Shown here one piece after another: positions 8,458-17,373 of a stretch of DNA of 64,000 bases (position 1 is its first letter; every line of letters begins with the position of its first letter). Where the stretch lies: NCBI GenBank assembly GCA_022804995.1, contig JAAWUC010000001.1, positions 1 through 64,000 of the forward strand, in the 5' to 3' direction. Origin of the DNA: Oscillospiraceae bacterium (GTDB lineage: Bacteria > Bacillota > Clostridia > Oscillospirales > Oscillospiraceae). The position numbers and the translations under genes were made by a program. The notes below the pieces were generated by a model that ran no database searches, had not been told where the DNA came from, and worked only from the letters and a program-made list of their open reading frames with translations.

Positions 8458-11340
8458 TCAGCCGCCCATCAGGCCGGCCAGAGTAGAGCTCTGGGAGTTC
8501 ATCTGGTTGATGAGAACCTCCAGCTTGCTGAACATGCTGGTGTAGCGGTCCACCTGGCTCTCCAGCTTATCCTGCCATTTCTCAATCTCGTTGCTGATAT
8601 TGTCGATCTGCTTCTGCCACTCGTTATCCAGCAGAGACAGAGAGTTGAGGGGGGTACCGGCCTGCTGGACCAGAATACCCTTGGTGCTGCCGGTCAGTCC
8701 GGCGTAGCGGTCCAGCTGGGTCTTCAGGCCCTGCATAATGCCGTTGCTGGCGCCGCCGTCCTCGCTGCTCCGGGTGAAGAGATCTGCCACCTCGTCGGGA
8801 TCCTTCTCCAGCGCCGCCCGAAGCTTGCTCTCGTCGAGAGTGATGGTTGTGGAGTTGTCCACGGAGGAGAAGGAGGAGCTGATGCCGATCTTCGAGAGAA
8901 GGGCAGAGTCCATTCCGCTGGGCTCAAACACGTCCCGCATCCGCTCATAGAGGCTGCGCAGGTTGTTGTCGGCAAAGAGGATGCCCTGCTTAGCCTTCTC
9001 CTCATAGACCTTGATCTCGTTCTCGCTCATGCTGGCCCTCTGCTCCTCGGTGAGGGGCTCGTAATCCTTCAGCGTCCCGCTGGAGCTCTTGGCGGGCATT
9101 GTGGCGTAGGCCTTGCGGATCTCCGACATCATCTCGTTGTAGTCGGTGATCATATCCTTCACCGCGTCCACAATCTTGTCGGCGTCGGTGCTGGTCTGGA
9201 AGGTGACGTCCTCGTCAACGCCTCCGGCATAGTTCTCGTTGAAGGTCCCCTTGAAGTTGATGGTCAGACCGTCGATGTCCACGCTGTTGGAGCCCCTGGT
9301 GAGCTCCTTCTCCACACCGTCCACCGTGACCTTGAATTTGGCATCCTGGCCGGGAGTGTAGTCGATCCCGGGTCCGTACCCCTCCTGGAGTTCAAGGTCA
9401 ACGCGCCCGACCGTGTCGCTGTCCGCCCACATCTCAAAGTCGACTTTTGTGCCGTTTTTATTGGTTATTTCCAGCTGGCCCGTGTACTTATTGTAGGAGG
9501 CGGTGCCGCTGTTAAAGATAGTTGCGTTTAATTTGTCAACGACATCCTCAATTGTGGCGTCCTTCCCAACCGCAAAGGAGTAGTCCAAGCCGTCCTCGGA
9601 CAATTTGAAATGAACCTTTTGTCCGTCCAGCCAGGGCGCGCCATAGGCCTCGCCAAAGTTCTCTTTGCTGTGGTCGCTGGGCTCCGTCGATCCAAAGATG
9701 GCAGCGGCCAGGCCGCCCTTCTCAATTTCGATGCCGTTCTCGGAGCCGGTCTCCTTGCTGGTGAACACAAACTGGCGGGTGGTCCGGGAGAAGCTGACCT
9801 TCACACCGGCCTCGCTGTTGGAGTTGATGTCGTTCATGATGTCGGAGAGCCTGGCGTCCTCGCTATACCGGCCAATGAGCTCTCCATTGATCCGGAACTC
9901 ATAGAGGGGCTTGCCAGTTTTCTCATCCGTCATCGGGTGGCCAAGGCTGTCCGTCGCGATCTTCACATCCTTGAGCGCGCCATCCTTCAGCAGATCCTTC
10001 AGGCTGCTGCCGGTATTGAGGTAGTTGGTGGCGCTCCGGCCAATGCCCAGCGTCTCGCCTGTGCTGGTGTTGATGAGCAGGTTGGACCCGTCCTGGACGG
10101 AGAACTCCAGCTGGAGGCCGCCGTCCGTGGCCTTGTTCTCCACCTTGAGCTTGTCACCGAAAGCCTTTTTCACGCTGTCCTGGAGCATTGAGGTGTAGGT
10201 CCCGGCAATCTCGTCCACAGAATCCACCGTCTTGGTTTCGCCCTGCTTGGTGACGGTGTACTTGTCCTTATCCAGCTTGCTGGTGTCATAGACATAGTTA
10301 ATATTCCCGTACTTATCCTTCACGGTGGAGGGCATAGTAAGGGTATACTTCCCATCCTTCTCCTCAATCTTGGGCATCTGGATGGTCTTGGTGACGCCGT
10401 CCACATTGATGTTGAAGGATTTCCCGGACAGGTACTCGTAGGCCTTGAGCTCCTTGGTAAGCTTGGTGTTCTCCCCTATCTCGAAGCTGTCCACCCGCTT
10501 ATCCTCGTCCTCCAGGTCCCCCAGGTTCAGGGTGTCGCTGATGGAATCGCTGGCGGAGGCAATATAGACCTTGTTGCCGGCATTCCCCTTGTCGTAGAAG
10601 CTGATGGATTCCCCCTCCACCTTCACGCCGATGCGCTCGCTGGCGGACACGGACTCGCCGCTGGAGAGCGTAATCTTCTGATCGGACAGCTTCTCCTCGA
10701 TCATCGCGCCTATCCGTCTGGCTTTCTCCTCCTGGGTGAGGGGCTTGCCCGTTTCATCCGTATCCGGAATCCGGTCGCTCACCTCGTCGAAGCTGATGCT
10801 CACGTTCTTGCTGCCGTAGTTGAAGCTCATGGAGCCGCTGAGGGTGCCCAGCTCCACCGTCTGGTCAAACTTCATGCTGCCCTCGGCTGTGACCGCGTTG
10901 CCGCCGTCTCCCTTCAGGCCGGCATCCCCTGTCTTGACGGTGTACCGGGCGGCGGTGGCCAGCTGGCTGACGCCGTTGAGCACCACATCGCTGTCGGTGC
11001 GGCCGCTGGCCGTCACCTTCTCCCCGTTCTTCCCCTGTGCCGCCACCTTGACAGCGCTGCGGAAAAACGCGGAGCTCATCAGGTTGGTGGAAGAGGTATA
11101 GGACGCGTACTTGCTGGAAAAAGCCGTCATCTTCGCGATGATGCTGCGATAGGACTCCTGCTTCCACTGGATCTTGGTGGCCTTGTTGTTCAGGCCAAGA
11201 ATCTTGTTCTGATAGCTCTGAACCAGGCTTTCAATCATTCCCTCGGTATCCATGCCGCTGGCCAGACCGCTGATAATATTGGCGCTGTTGTACAGGCCGC
11301 TGACACCGCTGCTGCCGCGGACGCCGCCGATAGATGCCAT
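8458..11340 (-). CDS. fliD: Flagellar cap protein FliD (hook-associated protein 2)
   Basis: 960 residues, roughly twice the Bacillus protein. The N-terminal export and coiled-coil region (ISGLASGMDTEGMIESLV, then NKATKIQWKQESYRSI) and the C-terminal coiled coil (LSLLDNEWQKQIDNIS, ending MNSQSSTLAGLMGG) are typical. The extra length is in the surface-exposed middle, about residues 130-740, which is Lys/Asp/Gly/Thr-rich. FliD caps the filament and folds flagellin monomers at the tip. It is driven by a sigma-28-type promoter at 11430-11456. Confidence 0.95.
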   Translation of the reverse strand: MASIGGVRGSSGVSGLYNSANIISGLASGMDTEGMIESLVQSYQNKILGLNNKATKIQWKQESYRSIIAKMTAFSSKYASYTSSTNLMSSAFFRSAVKVAAQGKNGEKVTASGRTDSDVVLNGVSQLATAARYTVKTGDAGLKGDGGNAVTAEGSMKFDQTVELGTLSGSMSFNYGSKNVSISFDEVSDRIPDTDETGKPLTQEEKARRIGAMIEEKLSDQKITLSSGESVSASERIGVKVEGESISFYDKGNAGNKVYIASASDSISDTLNLGDLEDEDKRVDSFEIGENTKLTKELKAYEYLSGKSFNINVDGVTKTIQMPKIEEKDGKYTLTMPSTVKDKYGNINYVYDTSKLDKDKYTVTKQGETKTVDSVDEIAGTYTSMLQDSVKKAFGDKLKVENKATDGGLQLEFSVQDGSNLLINTSTGETLGIGRSATNYLNTGSSLKDLLKDGALKDVKIATDSLGHPMTDEKTGKPLYEFRINGELIGRYSEDARLSDIMNDINSNSEAGVKVSFSRTTRQFVFTSKETGSENGIEIEKGGLAAAIFGSTEPSDHSKENFGEAYGAPWLDGQKVHFKLSEDGLDYSFAVGKDATIEDVVDKLNATIFNSGTASYNKYTGQLEITNKNGTKVDFEMWADSDTVGRVDLELQEGYGPGIDYTPGQDAKFKVTVDGVEKELTRGSNSVDIDGLTINFKGTFNENYAGGVDEDVTFQTSTDADKIVDAVKDMITDYNEMMSEIRKAYATMPAKSSSGTLKDYEPLTEEQRASMSENEIKVYEEKAKQGILFADNNLRSLYERMRDVFEPSGMDSALLSKIGISSSFSSVDNSTTITLDESKLRAALEKDPDEVADLFTRSSEDGGASNGIMQGLKTQLDRYAGLTGSTKGILVQQAGTPLNSLSLLDNEWQKQIDNISNEIEKWQDKLESQVDRYTSMFSKLEVLINQMNSQSSTLAGLMGG

Positions 11341-11429
11341 GTCAATCTCTCCTTTATATCAAAATGTGGGTGGGGATAAATTACTTTTTGAAAATTTCCA
11401 GAAAAAAAGGAATCTCACTCTGTACTTTT

Positions 11430-11456
11430 TTATCGTCACGTAGTATAGTAAAGTTA
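11430..11456 (-). promoter_or_regulatory. Sigma-28-type promoter of fliD
   Basis: Minus strand: TAAC, 15 nt, GACGATAA. This matches TAAA-N15-GCCGATAA at 10 of 12 positions with exact spacing, 90 nt before the fliD start. A ribosome site (AAAGGAG) precedes the ATG. Confidence 0.75.
11444..11449 (+). promoter_or_regulatory. Possible -10 box for the parA-like gene
   Basis: TATAGT on the plus strand lies 45 nt before the TTG start, but no good -35 box is seen 16-18 nt upstream. It lies entirely inside the fliD promoter on the opposite strand. Tentative. Confidence 0.35.
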
Positions 11457-11494
11457 AGAGTTCACAAAAAGATTTTACAAGCGGAGGGGATATT

Positions 11495-12265
11495 TTGTCT
11501 GCTGTCATTGCCATTACCAATCAAAAGGGCGGCGTCGGGAAGACGACTACATCCTGCGCCCTGCTGGCCGGCCTGCGCCAGATGGGAAGCCGGGTCCTGG
11601 GCGTGGATCTGGACCCCCAGGGGAGCCTGGGCTTCTGCCTGGGTCTGGACATCGACAACTGCGCCACGGTCTACGACGTGATGAAGGGCGCGAAGTCCAT
11701 CAAGGAGGTCATTCTGCCCTCGGAGTGCGGGGATATCCTGCCCTCCAACATCCTGCTGTCCGGCGCGGAGCTGGAGTTCAACCGCCCGGGCCGGGAGTTC
11801 CTGCTCAAGAGCGCCCTGGAGGAGGTCCGGGACGACTACGACTATATCATCGTGGACACGCCGCCGGCGCTGAATGTGCTGACGGTGAACGCCTACGTGG
11901 TGGCCGACGGGCTGGTGATCCCCATGGCCCCGGAGATTCTCAGCCTGCTGGGCGTCTCCCAGATTCGGGAAACCATCGACACCGTGCGCCGCTGCTACAA
12001 CTCCCGGCTGAAGGTGCTGGGCATCCTTCTCAACAAGTACAACCAGCGCTTCACCCTCAACCGGGAGGTGCTGGACATGGCCGGGCAGATTGCCGCCCAG
12101 CTGGACACCAAGGTCTTTGAGGCCAAGGTCCGCACCAGCGTCTCCGTGGCGGAGGCCCCCGCCCACGGGGAGAGCGTTCTCACCTACGCCCCCTCCTCCA
12201 AGCCGGCGGAGGACTTCCGCACCCTTATCGGCGAGATTATCCGGGAGTTCGGGCCCTCCTTTTAG
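11495..12265 (+). CDS. ParA/Soj-family ATPase
   Basis: 256 residues; TTG start with GGAGG 7 nt upstream. Deviant Walker A KGGVGKTT (11-18) with the ParA signature lysine, Walker A' GVDLDPQGS, and Walker B YIIVDTPPALNVLT are all intact, so it should dimerise on ATP and bind DNA or a surface non-specifically. It resembles Soj more than the flagellar regulator FlhG, which has a DQAAGI-type activation helix not seen here. There is no parB or parS next to it, so a standard chromosome partition system is not shown. It is followed 49 nt later by a ComFB-domain gene in the same direction, and diverges from fliD within a flagellar locus. Confidence 0.9.
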   Translation: MSAVIAITNQKGGVGKTTTSCALLAGLRQMGSRVLGVDLDPQGSLGFCLGLDIDNCATVYDVMKGAKSIKEVILPSECGDILPSNILLSGAELEFNRPGREFLLKSALEEVRDDYDYIIVDTPPALNVLTVNAYVVADGLVIPMAPEILSLLGVSQIRETIDTVRRCYNSRLKVLGILLNKYNQRFTLNREVLDMAGQIAAQLDTKVFEAKVRTSVSVAEAPAHGESVLTYAPSSKPAEDFRTLIGEIIREFGPSF

Positions 12266-12314
12266 TCTGCCCGGCGCATCCCCAGACCATTACTGCTAAG
12301 GAGAGAACACGACC

Positions 12315-13094
12315 ATGGCAACAGCGAAGAAAGGCTCGAAAAGCAACAAGACGGCCCACGTCCTCAATCTGTTGGCCCCCAACGGCGAGAAGGAGCGGGA
12401 GAGCGCCGAGGTCCGGCCGGAGCCGGCCGGGGACGGCGAGGCCCCCGCGGAGGATACGGCGGCGGAGGCCGCGCCCGCGCCGGCCCACCGCCCGCTGACA
12501 CCCCCTATTCTGGAGGTGGCCCGAGCCAATGACGAGCAGATATCCCTGCAAATCAAGGACGCCCTGGAGAGCGCCCTGGAGGCCGAGGCGGAGGAGTCCG
12601 CTCCGGTACCGGAGCCCCAGCCGGAGCCAGAACCCGCTCCGCCGGAACCCCGGCCCGTGATTCTGGAGGAGGAGCCCCAGCCCGCGCCTATGCCGGAGCC
12701 CATCCCCCAGCCGGAACCGGAGCCCGAGCCCGAGCCCGCGCCTGTACCGGCCCCAGAGCCGGAACCCGCGCCCCAGCCCGCGCCCGTTTCCGCTTCCGCG
12801 CCTCAGCCGAACCCGGACGATCTGGTGGTGGTCAACATTATGGAGGCTCTGGTGGAGGAGAAATCCCCCCGGTATATTAGTATGTTCGGACTGTGCTCCT
12901 GTGAACGGTGCGCCGCCGATGTGCGGGCGCTGACGCTGACCAATCTCCAGCCGGCCTATGTGGTGGTCCCCCGGAGGGAGGTCCACGCCATGCTCACCAT
13001 CTACGAGAGCCGCTTCAACAGCACCATCTTCGCCCAGCTGACCCGCTCCTGCAAGGTGGTCATGGACAGCCCCCGCCACAATCAAAAGAAATAG
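12315..13094 (+). CDS. ComFB-domain protein with long disordered N-terminus
   Basis: 259 residues. Residues 1-167 are low complexity: basic start, then Glu/Pro/Ala-rich stretches built from repeated PEPEP units. Residues 168-259 form a ComFB domain (PF10719): [10 protein letters not shown] opening helix, the CSCERC cysteine cluster, [16 protein letters not shown] and the C-terminal helix. ComFB was first seen as a small late-competence protein; homologues have been reported to bind cyclic dinucleotides. Tandem location with the ParA-like gene suggests they act together. An effect on localisation or on motility/competence is inference. Confidence 0.8.
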   Translation: MATAKKGSKSNKTAHVLNLLAPNGEKERESAEVRPEPAGDGEAPAEDTAAEAAPAPAHRPLTPPILEVARANDEQISLQIKDALESALEAEAEESAPVPEPQPEPEPAPPEPRPVILEEEPQPAPMPEPIPQPEPEPEPEPAPVPAPEPEPAPQPAPVSASAPQPNPDDLVVVNIMEALVEEKSPRYISMFGLCSCERCAADVRALTLTNLQPAYVVVPRREVHAMLTIYESRFNSTIFAQLTRSCKVVMDSPRHNQKK

Positions 13095-13102
13095 ATCATG
13101 GA

Positions 13103-13145
13103 AAACGGACCGGCCGCGTAAAACGCGGCCGGTCCGTTTGTTCCG
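13103..13145. terminator. Bidirectional terminator
   Basis: A 16-bp perfect stem (13103-13118 with 13124-13139) and 5-nt loop. On the plus strand it ends the parA-comFB unit (GTTTGTTCCG tail); on the minus strand TTTTCC follows it, ending the long fla/che operon after the EAL-HDOD gene. Confidence 0.85.
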
Positions 13146-13162
13146 TCTATCGAATGATCGGA

Positions 13163-14458
13163 TCAGCCCTCCGGCCGTTCCTCCCCGGCGTCCTCCGCCG
13201 GCGGGAGGCCGCTGCTGCTGTCCATCAGCTGGCGCCAGATGGTGCTGACCTCCTCCAGACACCGGAAATAGGTGTCCGTCAGGCGGTCCAGAGGGATGCC
13301 CAGCTCTCCCGCCAGAGAGTCAATCGCATTCCAGTCCGCCTGCTCGTAGCTGAGGACCAGATCGTAAAGCAGCCCGCACCGGCCCTCGTGGCGGAGCAGG
13401 GCGTTTTTGACCTCCTGGGAGATGGGGATCTCCTCCAAAATCTCCTCCAGGGGCGCGGCGATGAGGAAATTGAGGGTGGAGAACATGCCCAGCAGATAGG
13501 CGTCGTTGCGCTGGATGGGCATATTTTTGGCGTACTTCATCAGCTCGCCGCAGAAGGTGGCCCGCATGAAGGAGGTCTTGAGGAACACCTCCTGGCTGGC
13601 ATCCATCTCCCCCTCGTTGCCGGAGCCCATGAGGTAGATCCACTGCCGCAGCTGCCCAATCCCCAGGACCATGATGGCCTGGTGGACGTCGGTGGCCCGG
13701 TTGCGCAGGGCGAAGTAGGCGGAGTTGACAATCTTCAGCAGGCTGTAGGTCAGGGTGGCGTCCATGGCGATGATCTGCTCGATCTCCTCCACATCCGGCT
13801 CGTCCTTGGTAATCGCCATCATCAGGCGGAAGAAGTTGCTCTGGAGGTAGCTGCTGGAGTGGACCGTGGTGAACATCTGCTCCGCCACATACTTCCCCTC
13901 CATGGCGTCCACCCCCATGATGAACGCCTTCTGGTAGAGAATTTCGTCGTCTACCCCCACTGCGATGCACTGCTTGCCCGTACTGTGGGCCATCTCCACA
14001 ATGTTGCGGATGCTGCTGTCGTTGGTGGTGGCGAAGTTGATTTTGATATAGTCGAACTTGTCGAGAATGGAGATATAGCGGGGGGAGAACTGGAACTCAT
14101 TGGCCGCTACCTTGTACCCATTCTGGGAGTACCGCTCCACGAAGCGCATGGCCAGGGGGTGGATAATGACGCTGTCGTCCACCTGGATGACCAGATCGCT
14201 GGGGTTGAAGAGCTTAGGCGCCTGCTTCATGAGCAGGTTGGTGGTAAAGGTCATGAAGTTCAGCGCCCCCTTCAGGGAGCGGTCCGTGTTCTGAGTGAGA
14301 AAATTGTAGATGGTGTCCGCGGCGGCGAAATCCTGGCCGCCGCCCTCGTCGCCGTAGGCGTTGTTCTCGCCGTGGTAGCGGATCTCATAGCCGATAGCCC
14401 GACCCTGCAAATCCTTGATGGGCTGCCGGACAATATACTTGCTGCGATTGCCTGCCAT
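13163..14458 (-). CDS. EAL-HDOD signalling protein with degenerate EAL domain
   Basis: 431 residues: EAL-fold domain about 8-195, HDOD domain about 200-385. This is the YuxH architecture. Key phosphodiesterase residues are missing: the EAL triplet is replaced in GYEIRY, and the DFxKID-type strand reads DYIKIN, so c-di-GMP hydrolysis is unlikely. EAL-HDOD proteins elsewhere act as protein-interaction regulators of motility. It is the last gene of the fla/che run, 16 nt after cheV, and ends at the bidirectional terminator. Confidence 0.85.
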   Translation of the reverse strand: MAGNRSKYIVRQPIKDLQGRAIGYEIRYHGENNAYGDEGGGQDFAAADTIYNFLTQNTDRSLKGALNFMTFTTNLLMKQAPKLFNPSDLVIQVDDSVIIHPLAMRFVERYSQNGYKVAANEFQFSPRYISILDKFDYIKINFATTNDSSIRNIVEMAHSTGKQCIAVGVDDEILYQKAFIMGVDAMEGKYVAEQMFTTVHSSSYLQSNFFRLMMAITKDEPDVEEIEQIIAMDATLTYSLLKIVNSAYFALRNRATDVHQAIMVLGIGQLRQWIYLMGSGNEGEMDASQEVFLKTSFMRATFCGELMKYAKNMPIQRNDAYLLGMFSTLNFLIAAPLEEILEEIPISQEVKNALLRHEGRCGLLYDLVLSYEQADWNAIDSLAGELGIPLDRLTDTYFRCLEEVSTIWRQLMDSSSGLPPAEDAGEERPEG

Positions 14459-14473
14459 AACCGTCTCCCTTCC

Positions 14474-15412
14474 TTAGTCGGGCATTTTTTTCATAGCCGC
14501 GTGGATGAGGAGGTGGTCCATCACATCCACCAGATGGCCGATCTCCGGCTTGGTCAGCTGTTCGTCCGCGCCCAGCTGCCGGCCCTTGATGCGCATCTCC
14601 TCACTGATGAGGGAGGAGAAGATGATCAGGGGAATCACCTTGAAGCGGCTACTGTCCTTGACCAGCTTGGTCAGCCGGTGGCCGTCCATCTGGGGCATCT
14701 CAATGTCGGTGATAATCAGCGCGACGGCGCTCTCCAAATCTGCGCTCTCGGGCAGGGCGTTGAGCCCATCCCACAGCTCCTGTCCGTTGGGATACATCCG
14801 CAGATTGACATAGCCCGCCTTCTTCAGGGAGTTCTCGATCATCTTGGAGAGGAGGACGGAGTCCTCGGCAATCCAAATGGGCTGGTCGTTGCGCACCCGG
14901 GGGCCCAGGGAGTCGATCTCCTCCACCTGGATGGAGGTTTCCGGGGCAATCTCCGCCACGATCCGCTCAAAGTCCAGAATAGTCACCAGGTCCCCGTCGC
15001 ACTGGGCGATGCCGGTGGCCACCCCCTCCGCCCCGCCGGAGACAGCCTTGTCCGGCTTGCGGATGTCGGTCCAGGAGATGCGGCTGATGCGCACCACCGA
15101 GTGGACCCGGAAGGCGATGAACATCTTGTTGAAGTTGGTGATAATAAAGATGTCCTTGGCCCCCTTCTCCCCAGGCACGCCGTTGAGGTACCGGGGCAGA
15201 TCCACCACCGTGAGCACCTCGTCCCTGGGCTTGAAGATGCCCTCCACCGCCGCGTGGGCGTGGGGCATGGGCTTGACGGGCGCGGAGATCATGATCTCCT
15301 TGACCTTTGCCACATTGATGCCGTAGAGGTTCCCGTCAATGGTAAACTCCATGATCTCGATCTCATTGGTGCCGGATTCCAGCAGGATCCCGCTGTTGTG
15401 CGCCTCAGCCAT
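14474..15412 (-). CDS. cheV: Chemotaxis coupling protein CheV
   Basis: 312 residues: CheW-like coupling domain about 15-165, then a receiver domain about 175-310 with phosphoacceptor motif LIITDIEMPQMDG and the conserved Lys in LTKPE. CheV links receptors to CheA and is phosphorylated for adaptation. The ATG at 15412 has AGGAG 8 nt upstream; the in-frame GTG 9 nt earlier would be too close. No CheW gene is in the window, so CheV may carry more of the coupling here, or CheW is elsewhere. Confidence 0.93.
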   Translation of the reverse strand: MAEAHNSGILLESGTNEIEIMEFTIDGNLYGINVAKVKEIMISAPVKPMPHAHAAVEGIFKPRDEVLTVVDLPRYLNGVPGEKGAKDIFIITNFNKMFIAFRVHSVVRISRISWTDIRKPDKAVSGGAEGVATGIAQCDGDLVTILDFERIVAEIAPETSIQVEEIDSLGPRVRNDQPIWIAEDSVLLSKMIENSLKKAGYVNLRMYPNGQELWDGLNALPESADLESAVALIITDIEMPQMDGHRLTKLVKDSSRFKVIPLIIFSSLISEEMRIKGRQLGADEQLTKPEIGHLVDVMDHLLIHAAMKKMPD

Positions 15413-15450
15413 TGTCAACACTCCTATCTAAAAATCGTTTCCCTGACGGG

Positions 15451-15930
15451 TCAAAAGATGATGTCCTGCCTGCCGTAGGAGCGGATGCACCCCTGGCCGC
15501 TGGCCACGTCGAAAAGCAGCGTCCGCGCCACCGTCCCCCCCACGTGCTCCCCCAGGAGCTTGATCCCCTCCTGGCGCAGAATGGTGTGGACGCTCTCAAT
15601 GTTCCGCTGCCCGATGTTCCCCAGATTGCCGCCGCCGCTGACCTCAAACATCTTCGCGCCGCCGGCGATCTTGACCGTCACCCGGCTGCGGGAGGCCCCC
15701 TGGGCCTCCATCTGCCGCAGTGTCTCCCGGATACCGGTGTCTGCGTACTTCATGGGATTCTTCCTGCCCGGCTCCATGTTCAGCGGGAGCATAATATGCA
15801 GAAGAGCGGAAACCTTGGTCCTGGTGTCCTGAAAGCACAGGCCGATGCAGGAGCCCAGGGCGTAGGTGATGAGGATGCCGCTCTTCGCGATCTTCATATC
15901 CGCGATCCCTACCGTAATTTTCTCGTTCAT
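15451..15930 (-). CDS. cheD: Chemoreceptor glutamine deamidase CheD
   Basis: 159 residues, close to the family length. The catalytic Cys in ALGSCIGLC, the His in ALLHIMLP and the Thr/Ser of the GG-K.F loop region are present. CheD deamidates glutamines of chemoreceptors and binds CheC. Its start overlaps the cheC stop by 4 nt (ATGA), fitting the CheC-CheD complex. Confidence 0.95.
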   Translation of the reverse strand: MNEKITVGIADMKIAKSGILITYALGSCIGLCFQDTRTKVSALLHIMLPLNMEPGRKNPMKYADTGIRETLRQMEAQGASRSRVTVKIAGGAKMFEVSGGGNLGNIGQRNIESVHTILRQEGIKLLGEHVGGTVARTLLFDVASGQGCIRSYGRQDIIF

Positions 15931-16550
15931 TCCAGGACGCCCAGCTTCTTGAGCAGAAAATTCAGCGACCGGATATCCGGCGAGAGCAGCAGGTGGCAGG
16001 GAACCTGCTTGTTATCGCACAGGAAGTTGCCTCCAATCGTCATCAGATAGTCGCTCATGTTGCCGATCTCCGCCATGGGGACCGCCAGAATGGCCCCCTG
16101 CATATCCACCGCGAAGGCCGGAACCGTCAGATCGATGGACACGCCGGACAGGCCCGACAGGGCGTTGATGAAGGCGGAGATGATGATGTTGCCCACCTCC
16201 ACCAATGTGGATTTGCCCAGCTCGTCCAGCTCCATGAAGTCCTTTACCTCCAGACGCAGCATGCTCTGGAGCACTAGGTTGATAAACTCCAGCTGCTGCA
16301 CGGAGAGCATAATGCCGTTCATCTGGCCGCCCATCCGCACCAGTACGCCGGCGGTCACCGCCTCCGGTCCGCCGATCCACTCAATGGCTTCGTTGTAGCC
16401 CATGATGCGCACCTCCGGCAGGGTAATGCGCACCTCCCGGCCCAGCATCGTGGACAGCGCCGTGGCCGCGTTGCCGGTGCCGATGCTGCCAATCTCACGC
16501 AGGGTGTCGATCTCCAGATTGGTCAGCTCGTCAAATCGCTTCAAGCCCAT
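15927..16550 (-). CDS. cheC: CheY-P phosphatase CheC
   Basis: 207 residues, start MGLKRFDEL; the longer TTG start would include the ribosome site. CheC has two pseudo-symmetric sites of form D/S-x3-E-x2-N-x22-P. The second is complete (STLVEVGN, then P 23 residues on). The first reads DTLREIGS: Asp15 and Glu19 are present but the catalytic Asn is Ser22, with Pro45 in place. So only the second site is expected to be active. It forms a translationally coupled pair with cheD. Confidence 0.93.
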   Translation of the reverse strand: MGLKRFDELTNLEIDTLREIGSIGTGNAATALSTMLGREVRITLPEVRIMGYNEAIEWIGGPEAVTAGVLVRMGGQMNGIMLSVQQLEFINLVLQSMLRLEVKDFMELDELGKSTLVEVGNIIISAFINALSGLSGVSIDLTVPAFAVDMQGAILAVPMAEIGNMSDYLMTIGGNFLCDNKQVPCHLLLSPDIRSLNFLLKKLGVLE

Positions 16551-16574
16551 TCGCTCATCCGCCCTCCTTCTCAA

Positions 16575-17339
16575 TTAGCCCCGCAGGCCATTGATGGTGG
16601 TCTCAATCTCATCGGAGGTGAGCACCATCTTCAGCGCGTAGCTGTACGCCCGCTGGGACTCGATAACCTTGATGAATTCCTGCGCCATGTCGGTATTGCT
16701 CATCTCCAGCAGCCCCTGCTTGACCTGGCCGGTGCCCAGGTAGAGCTGGCCGTTGCGCTCGGTGGCCAGGAAGCGGGAGCTGTCCGCGTGCTGGAGCCCC
16801 TCCCGGATGGCGTAGTCGAACACCCCCAGCTCCAGAGGCGCCCCCCGGTTCTCCGGGTCGATGACAATAAAGTTCCCCTGGGGGTTGAGCACGCACCGGC
16901 CCTGGTTGTCGCTCAGCCGCCAGACCTCCGTAGGCTGGGGCTCCTCCCCGTCCTTCTCCGGCACCGCGTCCTCAGCGGGCGGGATGAAGAACTGGCTCAT
17001 ATAGAAGGACCCGTCCCGGGTGAAGGAGATCTCCTCGGTGGCTGGATCGTAGAGGGCGAAGAACCCGTCCCCGTCGATGGCGTAGTCGAAGTCCCGCCCG
17101 GTCTCCTTGTAGCCCCCGGAGGAGAAGTCCACCGTGGCCTGGATCATCCGGGTGCCGGTGCCCTTGGGCAGGCGCTCTCCGTCGATGCCCGCCACGTTTC
17201 GGTTCATCAGCTCTCCGAAAGCCGCTCGCTCCGCCCGGAAGCCGCTGGTGTTCACGTTGGCGATGTTGTTGGCCTGTACGTTCATGCGCAGCTGCTGCTG
17301 GTAGGCGCCCACCGCCGCGCTGTAAAAGGACATATTCAT
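16575..17339 (-). CDS. flgG: Flagellar rod protein, FlgG/FlhP family
   Basis: 254 residues with the axial-protein N-terminus (MNVQANNIANVNTSGFRAE) and C-terminus (SNTDMAQEFIKVIESQRAY). The DYAIDGDGFFA motif marks the FlgF/FlgG group. It assembles above the proximal rod as part of the drive shaft. It lies 34 nt after a paralogue, as in the Bacillus flhO-flhP pair; whether it is the distal rod (FlgG) or FlgF equivalent is decided only by order. Confidence 0.85.
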   Translation of the reverse strand: MNMSFYSAAVGAYQQQLRMNVQANNIANVNTSGFRAERAAFGELMNRNVAGIDGERLPKGTGTRMIQATVDFSSGGYKETGRDFDYAIDGDGFFALYDPATEEISFTRDGSFYMSQFFIPPAEDAVPEKDGEEPQPTEVWRLSDNQGRCVLNPQGNFIVIDPENRGAPLELGVFDYAIREGLQHADSSRFLATERNGQLYLGTGQVKQGLLEMSNTDMAQEFIKVIESQRAYSYALKMVLTSDEIETTINGLRG

Positions 17340-17373
17340 GGGGCAATCACACCTTTCTCCCGGTCAGGGGGCC

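Noticed and set aside
12590-12800. Tandem DNA repeat in the ComFB gene
   Set aside because: It is irregular Pro/Glu codon reuse in a disordered region, without fixed unit length.
11495-13094. Plasmid or chromosome partition locus (parAB)
   Set aside because: The second gene is ComFB-type, not ParB; no parS-like 16-bp palindrome was noticed nearby.
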